DNA of 64,000 nucleotides from JALORV01 sp963780715. Lineage in GTDB: Bacteria; Pseudomonadota; Gammaproteobacteria; Burkholderiales; Burkholderiaceae_F. A model generated the notes under the pieces. The model saw only the letters and a list, made by a program, of their open reading frames with translations, had not been told where the DNA came from and searched no databases. Within the stretch, counting starts at the first letter, position 1; every line of letters starts with the position of its first letter. The stretch is from the NCBI GenBank assembly GCA_963780715.1, contig CAWADK010000017.1:91848-155847 (forward strand), in the 5' to 3' direction. The translations under genes and the position numbers were made by a program. Positions 36,874 to 46,154 of the stretch are shown in pieces.

Positions 36874-38898
36874 ATGTCCAAGCCCGTGTCCAAGGTGCTC
36901 GTCATCAACGACGAGCCGCTGATCCTGCGCGAGTTGCTCAAGGGACTGAATGCCGCAGCACGGTCGCTCGACAATCCGTTCGGCATCACCTTCATCGGTG
37001 CCCTGACTGCCAAGGAGGGCCTCGCGCTGATCGAGCGCGACGGGGACGTCCAGACGGCCATCGTCGACGACAAGCTCTATGCCGTGCAGGACACGCGCAA
37101 GAGGCGCAATGGCGACAAGGCCGCGCCGCGCAACCTGCAGGTCTCGGCGCTGAAACTGGTCCAGCGGATCACGTCGCTGCGGCCCGAGCTCGACATCTAC
37201 ATCCTGATCGAGAAGGAAAAGGAAGACCAGGTCGTCGACGCGCTGTTCGCCGAGGCGGTGGACGGTTACTTCTACCGTGAGGAGCGCGATTACCGCGGCA
37301 TCTACCGCATCCTGAATGCGCAGATCGCCGAGCGCGCGCGCACGCCGTTTTACGACGCGCTGAAGGCCTACGTCATGGCGGCCAAGGACGCGTGGCACAC
37401 GCCGGGGCATTCGAGCGGCGATTCGATGCGCGGCAGCCCCTGGGTCAACGAGTTCTACGACTTCATGGGCGAGCACGTGTTCGATGCCGACCTCTCGGTC
37501 TCGGTCAAGGCGCTCGACTCGCTGATGGAGCCGACCGGCGTCATCGCCGAGGCGCAGCAGATGGCGGCCAAGGCCTTCGGTGCGCGCCGCACATTCTTCG
37601 CGACCAACGGCACGTCGACCGCCAACAAGGTGATCCTGCAGACGCTGATCGCGCCCGGCGAGAAGCTGCTGCTCGACCGCAACTGCCACAAGTCGGTGCA
37701 CCACGGCGTCGTGCTGTCGGGCGCGCGCCCGGTCTACCTCGACTCATCGGTCAACCGCAAGTACGGCGTGTTCGGACCGGTGCCGAAGAAGACCATCCTG
37801 AAGGCGATCGAAGCGCATCCCGACGCAGAGTTGCTCGTATTGACCTCCTGCACCTACGACGGCCTGCGCTACGACCTGCGGCCGATCGTCGAGGCCGCAC
37901 ACGCTCAGGGCATCAAGGTGCTGATCGACGAGGCGTGGTACGCGCATGCGCGCTTTCACCCGGCGCTGCGACCGACCGCGCTCGAGGCAGGCGCCGACTA
38001 CGCCACGCAGTCGGCGCACAAGACGCTCTCGGCGCTCTCGCAGGCAGCGTACATCCACGTCAACGATCCGACCTTCAACGAGCACATCTTCCGCGAGAAC
38101 TTCAACATGCATACATCGACCAGTCCGATGTACAGCATGATCGCGAGCCTCGATGTCAGCCGCAAGCAGGCGGTGCTCGAGGGCTACAAGCTGCTGCAGC
38201 GGACGCTGATGCTGGCCGACGAGCTGCGCGAGCAGATCAACTCGACCGGCGTGTTCCGCGTGCTCGAGCTGGAGGACCTGCTGCCGGAGGAAGTGCGCGA
38301 GGATGGCATTCGTCTCGACCCGACCAAGGTCACGGTCGACATCTCGTCGTGCGGAATGACGGTCGACGACCTGCAGAACGAGCTCTTCACCCGCTTCAAC
38401 ATCACGGTGGAAAAGTCCACCTTCAACACGCTGACGCTGCTGCTGACGGTCGGCACCACGCGCTCGAAGTGTTCGCGCCTGTACGACGCGCTGATGCGGA
38501 TCGCGCGCGAGAAGCGCGCGCCGCGGCGGCTGTATCGAACGCCGGACCTGCCGCCCTTCACCGAGCTCGTCGTGCTGCCGCGCGACGCCTACTACGCCAC
38601 CGGCGAGCTGGTGCCGCTGCTCGACGAGAACGACCAGCTCAACGGCAAGCTGGCCGGCCGGATCAGCTGCGACCAGATCGTGCCGTACCCGCCAGGCATC
38701 CCGGTGCTGGTCCCCGGCCAGCGCATCACGGCCAACATCGTCGATTACCTGGTGCGCTACCTGCGCGTGCAGAACAAGGTTGAGCTGCACGGCGTCGTCT
38801 ACCAGGGCTACGTGCCGTCGATCCGCGTGCTGGCAGACGCCGAGGAACAGAAGCTGATCCACCTGTCCGCGGGGAAGCGGCGCAGACGCGCCACCTGA
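36874..38898 (+). CDS. Orn/Lys/Arg decarboxylase, class-I fold (arginine/lysine/ornithine type)
   Basis: PLP enzyme that removes CO2 from a basic amino acid, giving agmatine, cadaverine or putrescine. 674 residues, slightly shorter than E. coli AdiA/LdcC. A response-regulator-like wing domain (about 1-130), then the PLP domain with DAWHTPGHSSGDSMRGSP, TNGTSTANKVILQ, LIDEAWYAHARFHP, and the Schiff-base Lys383 in TQSAHKTLSALSQ, then the C-terminal domain. Substrate cannot be fixed by eye; the position beside argDFG favours arginine. Divergent from DUF3579; the convergent GMC gene starts 6 bp past its stop. Confidence 0.9.
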   Translation: MSKPVSKVLVINDEPLILRELLKGLNAAARSLDNPFGITFIGALTAKEGLALIERDGDVQTAIVDDKLYAVQDTRKRRNGDKAAPRNLQVSALKLVQRITSLRPELDIYILIEKEKEDQVVDALFAEAVDGYFYREERDYRGIYRILNAQIAERARTPFYDALKAYVMAAKDAWHTPGHSSGDSMRGSPWVNEFYDFMGEHVFDADLSVSVKALDSLMEPTGVIAEAQQMAAKAFGARRTFFATNGTSTANKVILQTLIAPGEKLLLDRNCHKSVHHGVVLSGARPVYLDSSVNRKYGVFGPVPKKTILKAIEAHPDAELLVLTSCTYDGLRYDLRPIVEAAHAQGIKVLIDEAWYAHARFHPALRPTALEAGADYATQSAHKTLSALSQAAYIHVNDPTFNEHIFRENFNMHTSTSPMYSMIASLDVSRKQAVLEGYKLLQRTLMLADELREQINSTGVFRVLELEDLLPEEVREDGIRLDPTKVTVDISSCGMTVDDLQNELFTRFNITVEKSTFNTLTLLLTVGTTRSKCSRLYDALMRIAREKRAPRRLYRTPDLPPFTELVVLPRDAYYATGELVPLLDENDQLNGKLAGRISCDQIVPYPPGIPVLVPGQRITANIVDYLVRYLRVQNKVELHGVVYQGYVPSIRVLADAEEQKLIHLSAGKRRRRAT

Positions 38899-38904
38899 GG
38901 AAGC

Positions 38905-40548
38905 TCAGTCCGCGCTGCGCAGCGCGCCGGCGACGAGCTGCGCGCCCTTTTCCGCGATCATCAGTGTCGGCGCGTTGGTGTTGCCGGACGTGATCGTCGG
39001 CATGATCGAGGCGTCGATCACGCGCAGGCCCCCGATTCCGTGCACGCGCAACGCGCTGTCGACCACCGCCGCCGGGTCGGCGGCCGGACCCATCTTGGCG
39101 GTTCCGACCGGGTGAAAGATCGTCGTTCCGATCTCCCCGGCGGCGCGCGCCAGCGCGGCGTCACTTTCGTGATCCGGCCCCGGCAGGAACTCCCGTGGCT
39201 GAAAGCGCGCCAGCGCTGAGGACCCGACAATGCGGCGGGTCAGGCGCAGCGCGGCGACGGCCACCTGCCGGTCCTCCTCGGTGGAGAGATAGTTCGGCGC
39301 AATCTTCGGCGCGTCCGCTGGATCGGCCGAGCGCGCGGTGATCGACCCGCGCGACGTGGGTCGCAGGTTGCACACCGACGCGGTGAACGCCGGGAACGGG
39401 TGCAGCGGTTCGCCGAACTTCTCCAGCGACAGCGGCTGCACGTGGTACTCGACATTCGGGCGCGCCTGCCGCGGGTCCGACATCGCAAAGGCGCCCAGCT
39501 GGCTCGGACTCATCGTCAGCGGCCCGCTTCGCGTCAACAGATACTGCAGCGCCATGCCGAGCTTCGCGAGCGGATTGTTCGCCAGCGTGTTGAGCGTTCT
39601 GACGCCCTGCACCTTGAACGCCATGCGCAGCTGCAGGTGATCCTGCAGATTCGCGCCGACGCCCCGCAGGTCGTGCAGCACCGGCACGCCGAGCGACTGC
39701 AGCAGCGCGCCCGGCCCGATGCCGGACAGCTGCAGCAACTGCGGCGAGGCGACCGCCCCGGCGGCGAGTATCACCTCCCGCCGCGCGGCGATGCGAACCG
39801 TGCGTCCACCGCGCACGACGTGGACGCCGGTGCAGCGGCGCCCGTCGAAGGCCAGGCGCTCGGCCCGCGTGTCGGTCAGCACCGTCAGGTTCGGGCGGCC
39901 CTGCACCGGCCGCAGGAACGCGCGTGCCGTATTCCAGCGCACACCCCGTCGCTGGTTGACATCGAAGTAGCCGCAGCCGAAGTTGTCGCCGCGGTTGAAG
40001 TCGTCGCTGGGCGGGATGCCCTGCTCGGCGGCCGCCGCGCGAAATGCATCGAGGATGTCCCACCGGACGCGCGGCTTCTCGATGCGCCACTCACGCCCGG
40101 CGCCGTGCAGGGCATCCGCTCCCGCGTAGAAGTCTTCGTGCCGCAGAAAGTGCGGCAGCACGTCGTCCCAGCCCCAGCCGGGATTGGCGCCGAAACCGTC
40201 GCCGTCGCGCCAGCCGTCGTAGTCCTCGCGCTGCCCGCGCATGTAGATCATGCCGTTGATCGACGAGCACCCGCCCAGCACCTTGCCGCGCGGATAGCGG
40301 ATCGATCGTCCGTTCAGTCCTGCTTCCGGCTCGGTCGAGAAGCACCAGTCGGTGCGCGGATTGCCGATGCAGTAGAGGTATCCGACCGGAACCCGGATCC
40401 AGATGTAGTCGTCGCTGCCGCCGGCCTCGAGCAGCGCCACCCGGCACTGCGGGTCCGCCGAAAGCCGGTTGGCCAGCAGGCAGCCGGCCGTGCCGGCGCC
40501 GACGATGACGACGTCGTACTCACCGGACTGTTCAGGACTGCCGCTCAT
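38905..40548 (-). CDS. GMC family FAD-dependent oxidoreductase (choline dehydrogenase-like)
   Basis: 547 residues. FAD-binding DVVIVGAGTAGCLLANRLS at the start, GMC signature 1 PRGKVLGGCSSINGMIYMRG, signature 2 AAGAVASPQLLQLSGIGP, and the C-terminal active-site pair in FHPVGTAKMG and SGNTNAPTLMIAE. The substrate is an alcohol that cannot be named. Start 40548 (MSGSPEQSGEYD) is the closest Met to the domain; starts at 40566 and 40584 also fit but would overlap the argD promoter. It sits between the decarboxylase and argD on the opposite strand, breaking the arginine cluster. Confidence 0.88.
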   Translation of the reverse strand: MSGSPEQSGEYDVVIVGAGTAGCLLANRLSADPQCRVALLEAGGSDDYIWIRVPVGYLYCIGNPRTDWCFSTEPEAGLNGRSIRYPRGKVLGGCSSINGMIYMRGQREDYDGWRDGDGFGANPGWGWDDVLPHFLRHEDFYAGADALHGAGREWRIEKPRVRWDILDAFRAAAAEQGIPPSDDFNRGDNFGCGYFDVNQRRGVRWNTARAFLRPVQGRPNLTVLTDTRAERLAFDGRRCTGVHVVRGGRTVRIAARREVILAAGAVASPQLLQLSGIGPGALLQSLGVPVLHDLRGVGANLQDHLQLRMAFKVQGVRTLNTLANNPLAKLGMALQYLLTRSGPLTMSPSQLGAFAMSDPRQARPNVEYHVQPLSLEKFGEPLHPFPAFTASVCNLRPTSRGSITARSADPADAPKIAPNYLSTEEDRQVAVAALRLTRRIVGSSALARFQPREFLPGPDHESDAALARAAGEIGTTIFHPVGTAKMGPAADPAAVVDSALRVHGIGGLRVIDASIMPTITSGNTNAPTLMIAEKGAQLVAGALRSAD

Positions 40549-40571
40549 GGTTGCGCGTGACGCCATTTCCC

Positions 40572-40614
40572 TATAATCGTGCAAACGCGGCTGCAGAACT
40601 CCAGCGCCGCGTTT
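40572..40614 (+). promoter_or_regulatory. argD promoter -10 with a hairpin and T-run right behind it
   Basis: A perfect TATAAT (40572-40577) lies in the GMC-argD gap. About six bases later begins AAACGCGGC (40583-40591), which pairs with GCCGCGTTT (40606-40614), followed by further T (to 40617). The transcript would start at or in this stem. It has the form of an intrinsic terminator or a 5' protective hairpin; which is not decided. Confidence 0.6.
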
Positions 40615-40643
40615 TTTCTTTCCGCCATCGCCCGGAGCGCGCC

Positions 40644-41831
40644 ATGACGCACCTGATGAACACCTACAACCGGCTGCCCGTCGCCTTCACGCACGGCCGC
40701 GGGGCGTGGCTCACCGACGAACAGGGCAAAGAATATCTCGACGCGCTGGCCGGCATCGCGGTCAACGGGCTGGGACACGCCCATCCGCGACTGGTCGCCG
40801 CGCTCGGTGAACAGGTCGGCCGGCTGATCCACACATCGAACATCTACCGTGTCCGCGAGCAGGAAGCGCTCGCCGATCGCCTGTGCGAACTCTCCGGAAT
40901 GCAGGAAGTGTTCTTCGGCAACTCGGGCTCGGAAGCCAACGAAGGCGCGTTGAAGCTGGTTCGCCTGTACGGCCACAAGAACGGCGAACCGGCGGCGCAG
41001 ACGATCGTCATGGAACGCGCCTGGCATGGGCGCACGCTCGCGACGCTGGCCGCCACCGGCAGCGAGAAGGCACGCAAGGGCTTCGATCCGCTGCCCAGCG
41101 GCTTCATCCGCGTGCCGTACAACGACCTGGCCGCGGTCGAGCGCGCGGCCGCGGCCGATCCGCGCGTGCGCGCCGTGTGGCTCGAGGTGCTGCAGGGAGA
41201 AGGCGGCATCCAGGTCGCCGATATCGACTATGTGCGCGGGCTGCGCCGGCTGTGCGACGAGCGCGGCTGGCTGCTGATGATCGACGAAGTGCAGAGCGGC
41301 ATCGGCCGCACGGGCAAGTGGTTTGCCTACCAATGGGCCGACATCCGACCCGACGTCATCACGCTCGCCAAGGGCCTGGGCTCCGGCGTGCCGATCGGCG
41401 CACTGCTGGCCGGCGGGCGCGCCGCCGGCGTGTTCGGACCCGGACAGCACGGCACGACGTTTGGCGGTGGACCGCTCGCCATGCGCGCCGGCCTCGAGAC
41501 GCTTGCGATCATCGAGAGCGAGGGCTTGATGGCGAACGCCGTCACGCAGGGCGAGCGCATCCGCTCGGGCCTCGCGCGCGAAATCGCCGGACTCAGTGGC
41601 GTGAAGGACATCCGCGGCATGGGGCTCATGTGCGGTGTCGAGCTCGACCGCCCATGCGGCGAACTGGTCAAGCAGGCGCTGGCGGCCGGCCTGCTGATCA
41701 ACGTCACGCAGGACACGGTGGTCCGTCTGCTGCCGCCGCTGATCCTCTCGTCGGCCGAGGCGGACCAGATCGTGGCGCGGCTCGCGCCCGTCATCCGCGC
41801 TTTCCTGTCACCGGCGGCACGCGCCGCCTGA
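40644..41831 (+). CDS. argD: Acetylornithine aminotransferase ArgD
   Basis: PLP aminotransferase making N-acetylornithine in arginine synthesis. 395 residues. Starts MTHLMNTYNRLPVAFTHGRG, which fits ArgD; then GIAVNGLGHAHPRLVAAL, FGNSGSEANEGALKL, DEVQSGIGRTGKWFAYQ, and the Schiff-base Lys243 in TLAKGLGSGVPIG. Succinyldiaminopimelate aminotransferase activity is possible, as known for E. coli ArgD. GGAG lies 9 bases before the ATG. argF begins 4 bp after the stop. Confidence 0.94.
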   Translation: MTHLMNTYNRLPVAFTHGRGAWLTDEQGKEYLDALAGIAVNGLGHAHPRLVAALGEQVGRLIHTSNIYRVREQEALADRLCELSGMQEVFFGNSGSEANEGALKLVRLYGHKNGEPAAQTIVMERAWHGRTLATLAATGSEKARKGFDPLPSGFIRVPYNDLAAVERAAAADPRVRAVWLEVLQGEGGIQVADIDYVRGLRRLCDERGWLLMIDEVQSGIGRTGKWFAYQWADIRPDVITLAKGLGSGVPIGALLAGGRAAGVFGPGQHGTTFGGGPLAMRAGLETLAIIESEGLMANAVTQGERIRSGLAREIAGLSGVKDIRGMGLMCGVELDRPCGELVKQALAAGLLINVTQDTVVRLLPPLILSSAEADQIVARLAPVIRAFLSPAARAA

Positions 41832-41835
41832 CGCC

Positions 41836-42756
41836 ATGACCGCCCCGATCCGCCACTTCCTGCAGCTCGCGGACTTCGCGCGCGATGAGCTGGAGTGGGT
41901 GTTCGAGCGCACGCGCGTCATCAAGGAGCGCTTCAAGCGCTACGAGTTCTACCAGCCGCTGCGCGACCGCACGCTGGCCATGGTGTTCGAGAAGGCCTCG
42001 ACGCGCACGCGCGTGTCGTTCGAGGCTGGCATGTACCAGATGGGCGGCTCGGTCATCCACATCACGACGGGAGACTCGCAGCTGGGGCGCGCCGAGCCGA
42101 TCGAGGACACCGCACGCGTCATTTCGCGCATGGTCGACCTCGTGATGATCCGCACCTACGAGCAGGCGAAGCTCGCGCGCTTCGCGGCGCATTCGCGCGT
42201 TCCGGTGATCAACGGCCTGACCAACGAGTTTCACCCGTGCCAGATCCTGGCCGACATCTTCACGTATCTCGAGCACCGCGGCCCGATCGCCGGACGCACC
42301 GTCGCGTGGATCGGCGATGCCAACAACATGGCCTACACGTGGATCCATGCCGCGCAGCTGCTCGGCTTCAAGGTCAACGTGTCGACGCCGCCCGGCTACG
42401 CGCTCGACCCCCAGCACGCACCCGCCGGTCCGCACCTCACGGTCTTTGCCGCTCCACTGGACGCTGCGCGCGGCGCGGACCTCGTGACGACCGATGTCTG
42501 GACCAGCATGGGCTTCGAAGCGGAAAACGAATCACGCCGACGCGCCTTTGCCGACTGGCGCGTCGACGAGGCAATGATGCGCGGCGCGCAGCCCGATGCG
42601 ATCTTCATGCACTGCCTGCCGGCGCACCGCGGCGAGGAAGTCACCGCCGCCGTGCTCGATGGGCCGCAGTCCGTCGTCTGGGACGAGGCGGAGAACCGCC
42701 TGCACGTGCAGAAGGCCCTGATGGAATACCTGCTGCTGGGCCGCGAGGTCGAGTAG
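41836..42756 (+). CDS. argF: Ornithine carbamoyltransferase ArgF
   Basis: Makes citrulline from ornithine and carbamoyl phosphate. 306 residues with the carbamoyl-phosphate motif KASTRTRVSFE, NGLTNEFHPCQILADIFT, DVWTSMG and the ornithine-loop HCLPAHRGEEV. Full length. Tightly packed between argD (4 bp) and argG (47 bp), so all three are likely one transcript. Confidence 0.97.
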   Translation: MTAPIRHFLQLADFARDELEWVFERTRVIKERFKRYEFYQPLRDRTLAMVFEKASTRTRVSFEAGMYQMGGSVIHITTGDSQLGRAEPIEDTARVISRMVDLVMIRTYEQAKLARFAAHSRVPVINGLTNEFHPCQILADIFTYLEHRGPIAGRTVAWIGDANNMAYTWIHAAQLLGFKVNVSTPPGYALDPQHAPAGPHLTVFAAPLDAARGADLVTTDVWTSMGFEAENESRRRAFADWRVDEAMMRGAQPDAIFMHCLPAHRGEEVTAAVLDGPQSVVWDEAENRLHVQKALMEYLLLGREVE

Positions 42757-42803
42757 CGCACCGAATCCCGCGTGCCGCCGGCGCGCCTCTGCAAGAATCC
42801 ACC

Positions 42804-44144
42804 ATGTCAACGATCCTTCAAAGCCTGCCCACCGGACAGCGAGTCGGCATTGCCTTTTCCGGCGGGCTCGACACCAGCGCCGCGCTGCTGTGGATGCGCC
42901 AGAAGGGCGCGATTCCGTGCGCGTACACCGCCAACCTCGGCCAGCCCGACGAGCCCGATTACGACGAGATCCCGCGCAAGGCGCTCGCCTACGGAGCCGA
43001 GAAGGCACGCCTGATCGACTGCCGCGCGCAGCTCGTCGCCGAGGGCATCATGGCCCTGCAGTGCGGAGCGTTCCACATCTCGACCGCGGGACTCACGTAC
43101 TTCAACACAACGCCGATCGGGCGCGCCGTGACCGGCACGCTGCTCGTCATGGCGATGAAGGAAGACGACGTCCACATCTGGGGTGACGGCAGCACCTACA
43201 AGGGCAACGACATCGAACGCTTCTACCGCTACGGGCTGCTCGCCAATCCGTCGCTCAAGATCTACAAGCCCTGGCTCGACCAGACGTTCATCGACGAACT
43301 CGGCGGCCGCGCCGAGATGTCCGAGTTCATGAAGCAGGCGGGCTTTGCCTACAAGATGTCGGCCGAGAAGGCCTACTCGACGGATTCGAACATGCTCGGC
43401 GCCACGCATGAGGCCAAGGATCTCGAGTACCTCTCGAGCGGCATACGCATCGTGCAGCCCATCATGGGCGTGGCCTTCTGGCGCGACGAGGTGGACATCA
43501 AGCGCGAAGAGGTCACGGTCCGCTTCGACGAAGGCCGTCCGGTCGCGCTGAACGGCATCGAATTCACCGACCCGGTCGAGCTGCTACTGGAAGCCAACCG
43601 CATCGGCGGCCGCCACGGCCTGGGCATGTCGGACCAGATCGAGAACCGCATCATCGAAGCCAAGAGCCGCGGAATCTACGAGGCACCAGGCCTCGCCCTG
43701 CTCTTCATCGCGTACGAGCGGCTCATCACCGGTATCCACAACGAAGACACGATCGAGCAGTACCGGGACAACGGTCGCAAGCTCGGGCGGCTGCTCTACC
43801 AGGGCCGCTGGTTCGACCCGCAGGCGATCATGCTGCGCGAAAGCGCCCAGCGCTGGGTCGCGCGCGCGGTCACGGGCGAAGTGACGATCGAACTGCGGCG
43901 CGGCAACGACTACTCGATCCTGAACACCGAGTCGCCCAACCTCACCTACAAGCCGGAGCGGCTGACGATGGAAAAGGGCGAGTCGATGTTCTCGCCGGCC
44001 GATCGCATCGGGCAGCTGACGATGCGTAACCTCGACATCGCCGACACGCGCGAAAAGCTGCTGGGCTACGCGAAGTCCGGGCTGCTGTCCGGGCCCTCGG
44101 GAACCGCGCTGCCGCAGCTCACCGAGGGTCCGAAGAAGAAATAG
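42804..44144 (+). CDS. argG: Argininosuccinate synthase ArgG
   Basis: Condenses citrulline and aspartate using ATP. 446 residues, the E. coli-like long type. ATP pyrophosphatase loop IAFSGGLDTSAALLWM, WGDGSTYKGNDIERFYRYG, and STDSNMLGATHEAKDLEYL. Start ATG 42804; the open frame from 41895 is the out-of-frame shadow of argF. argH is not in the window. A terminator lies 175 bp downstream. Confidence 0.97.
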   Translation: MSTILQSLPTGQRVGIAFSGGLDTSAALLWMRQKGAIPCAYTANLGQPDEPDYDEIPRKALAYGAEKARLIDCRAQLVAEGIMALQCGAFHISTAGLTYFNTTPIGRAVTGTLLVMAMKEDDVHIWGDGSTYKGNDIERFYRYGLLANPSLKIYKPWLDQTFIDELGGRAEMSEFMKQAGFAYKMSAEKAYSTDSNMLGATHEAKDLEYLSSGIRIVQPIMGVAFWRDEVDIKREEVTVRFDEGRPVALNGIEFTDPVELLLEANRIGGRHGLGMSDQIENRIIEAKSRGIYEAPGLALLFIAYERLITGIHNEDTIEQYRDNGRKLGRLLYQGRWFDPQAIMLRESAQRWVARAVTGEVTIELRRGNDYSILNTESPNLTYKPERLTMEKGESMFSPADRIGQLTMRNLDIADTREKLLGYAKSGLLSGPSGTALPQLTEGPKKK

Positions 44145-44319
44145 CCCCGGGAGGGCGGCGAGTTCCGGCGGTCGACAAGACGTTTGGATGAGTGCGTCGC
44201 GCCACCAATGGTGCGACAGTGGAGTCGTTCGTGGGCGCCGGTGCTCTGCGCGTTCTCCTCACCGCAAGCGAGCTCTCCGACCGGCGACCACGACACGTGC
44301 GTTGATCGCAGCGAAATTT

Positions 44320-44344
44320 GGCCCGCATTGCGGGCCTCTTTTTT
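44320..44344 (+). terminator. Intrinsic terminator after argG
   Basis: GGCCCGC, loop ATT, GCGGGCC, then TCTTTTTT. It is 175 bp beyond the argG stop and 11 bp before the convergent murB stop. The 44145-44319 stretch between shows no gene. Confidence 0.8.
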
Positions 44345-44354
44345 GGCCGGCCCG

Positions 44355-45374
44355 CTACACGATGACCGGTTCGGGCTCGAGCACAACGTCGAACTTCTGT
44401 CGCACGCGGTCCTGCACTTCCTGGGCCAGCGCGAGGATCTCAGCGCCCGTGGCGCCGCCGCGGTTTACCAGAACCAGCGCCTGCCGCTCGTAGACCGCGG
44501 CCCGCCCGCGTGCATAGCCCTTGAGCCCGCACGCGTCGATCAGCCAGCCGGCGGCCAGCTTGCAACGTGCCCCGCCGAGTTCGTAGCTCACCAGTGACGG
44601 AAACTTCTCGCGCAGCCGGTCGCGCGTGGCCCGGGGCACCACCGGATTCTTGAAGAAGCTGCCCGCGTTGCCGATCACGGCCGGGTCGGGCAGCTTGCGC
44701 CGCCGGATGGCGACCACGGCGTCGAAGACGTCGCGCGGCTGCGGATGCGTACATGCCCGTGACTTCAGTTCATGTTCGACCTCCGCGTAGCCAATGACCG
44801 GCGTCCACTCCGCCGGCAGCGCCAGCGTGACGCTCAACACGACGTAGCGCCCCGAAATCTGCTTGAACACGCTGTCGCGATAGCCGAAGCGACACTGCTC
44901 GGCATCGAGCACGACCCGCACGCCCGAAGTCGTGTCATACGCCTCGAGCGACTCGAAGCGCTCGGCCAGTTCCAGGCCATAGGCGCCGATGTTCTGGATC
45001 GGTGCGGCTCCGACCGAGCCCGGGATCAGCGCGAGATTCTCGAGGCCGGCCAGCGACTCGTCGAGCAACCGTGCAACCGTGCCGTGCCAGTTCTCGCCCG
45101 CACCGACACGTACGAGATGCCGGCCGCCCTCCTCGCCGAGCCGCTCGACGCCCCCGATCTCCATCCTGACGACGAGTCCCTCGAAGTCACGGGTGAAGAG
45201 CACGTTGCTGCCACCGCCGAGAATGAGCAGCGGCAGTGACCTGAGAACCGGATCGGTCAGCAGTTCTGCCAGTTGCTCCGCGCGCTGGACGCGCGCAAAG
45301 CGCGCCGCCCGCGCGTCGACACCGAAGGTGTTGCAGGCCGCCAGGCTGACATTGCTTTCGACGTTCACGGGCAT
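44355..45374 (-). CDS. murB: UDP-N-acetylenolpyruvoylglucosamine reductase MurB
   Basis: FAD enzyme that reduces UDP-GlcNAc-enolpyruvate to UDP-MurNAc. 339 residues, type I like E. coli. NTFGVDARAARFA, LILGGGSNVLFT, IPGSVGAAPIQNIGAYG, YRDSVFK, and GNAGSFFKNPVV with the catalytic serine, then C-terminal Glu in the LEPEPVIV region. Start MPVNVESNVSLAACNTFG at 45374; 14 codons further upstream are open but not conserved. Divergent from yajQ. Confidence 0.96.
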   Translation of the reverse strand: MPVNVESNVSLAACNTFGVDARAARFARVQRAEQLAELLTDPVLRSLPLLILGGGSNVLFTRDFEGLVVRMEIGGVERLGEEGGRHLVRVGAGENWHGTVARLLDESLAGLENLALIPGSVGAAPIQNIGAYGLELAERFESLEAYDTTSGVRVVLDAEQCRFGYRDSVFKQISGRYVVLSVTLALPAEWTPVIGYAEVEHELKSRACTHPQPRDVFDAVVAIRRRKLPDPAVIGNAGSFFKNPVVPRATRDRLREKFPSLVSYELGGARCKLAAGWLIDACGLKGYARGRAAVYERQALVLVNRGGATGAEILALAQEVQDRVRQKFDVVLEPEPVIV

Positions 45375-45444
45375 CGGTCGATTGTAGGGGCGAGCGCCTA
45401 GACTTCCGCTGTCCAAACCTTCTCAAGCTACACGGAGATGCCCC

Positions 45445-45930
45445 ATGCCGTCATTCGACGCCGTCTGCAAGCCGAACATGGTCGAGGTCCGCAATGCGGT
45501 CGAGCAGGCCAACAAGGAAATCACCAATCGCTTCGACTTCAAGGGCTCCGACGCGCGCATCGAGTCCAAGGACTTCGAGCTGACCGCGTTTGCCGACGAT
45601 GACTTCAAGCTGGGCCAGGTGCGGGACGTCCTGACGGCGAAAATGGCCAAGCGCGGCGTCGACGTGCGCATGCTCGACCTCGGCAAGCCGGAAAAGATCT
45701 CGGGTGACAAGCTGAAGCAGACGATCAAGGTCCGCAACGGCATCGAGTCCGCGCTCGCGAAGAAGATGGTCGGCCTCATCAAGGAGAGCAAGCTCAAGGT
45801 GAGCGGCAGCATCCAGGGCGACTCCGTGCGCGTGACGGGCGCAAAGCGCGACACGCTGCAGGAGGTGATCGCGCTGCTGCGCGCGGAGATCACCGAAGTC
45901 CCGCTCACGTTCGAGAATTTCCGCGACTAG
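45445..45930 (+). CDS. yajQ: YajQ family cyclic di-GMP-binding protein
   Basis: 161 residues, starts MPSFDAVCKPNMVEVRNAV with NRFDFKGSDARIE and QTIKVRNGIESALAKKM. Homologues bind c-di-GMP or nucleotides and in Xanthomonas act with a transcription factor; the role here is inferred only from family. CACGGAGATG gives GGAG 7 bases before the ATG. Single gene. Confidence 0.93.
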   Translation: MPSFDAVCKPNMVEVRNAVEQANKEITNRFDFKGSDARIESKDFELTAFADDDFKLGQVRDVLTAKMAKRGVDVRMLDLGKPEKISGDKLKQTIKVRNGIESALAKKMVGLIKESKLKVSGSIQGDSVRVTGAKRDTLQEVIALLRAEITEVPLTFENFRD

Positions 45931-46154
45931 TCTTTCGCGACAAGGCCTTCGCGGCTCGGGCACTGACCGTTTATCGCTCACGATCGGCCTGCTGGAGCGG
46001 CGGCCAATCGTTGCGCTCCCGTCGGGCGCCGGTCGCACGCCGCTCGCTCGGCTCAGGCTTGCATCACGACCCGCTTGCGCCAGACTTCGTGTCGAGATCG
46101 TTGGGAACGTGAATCTTCGGACCCTCCGAACGTCGGTTTGGGCTTGTCATCCAA

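Noticed and set aside
45931..46154. Possible regulatory RNA between yajQ and the small unknown gene
   Set aside because: GC-rich but no clear stem set, T-run or conserved motif visible.
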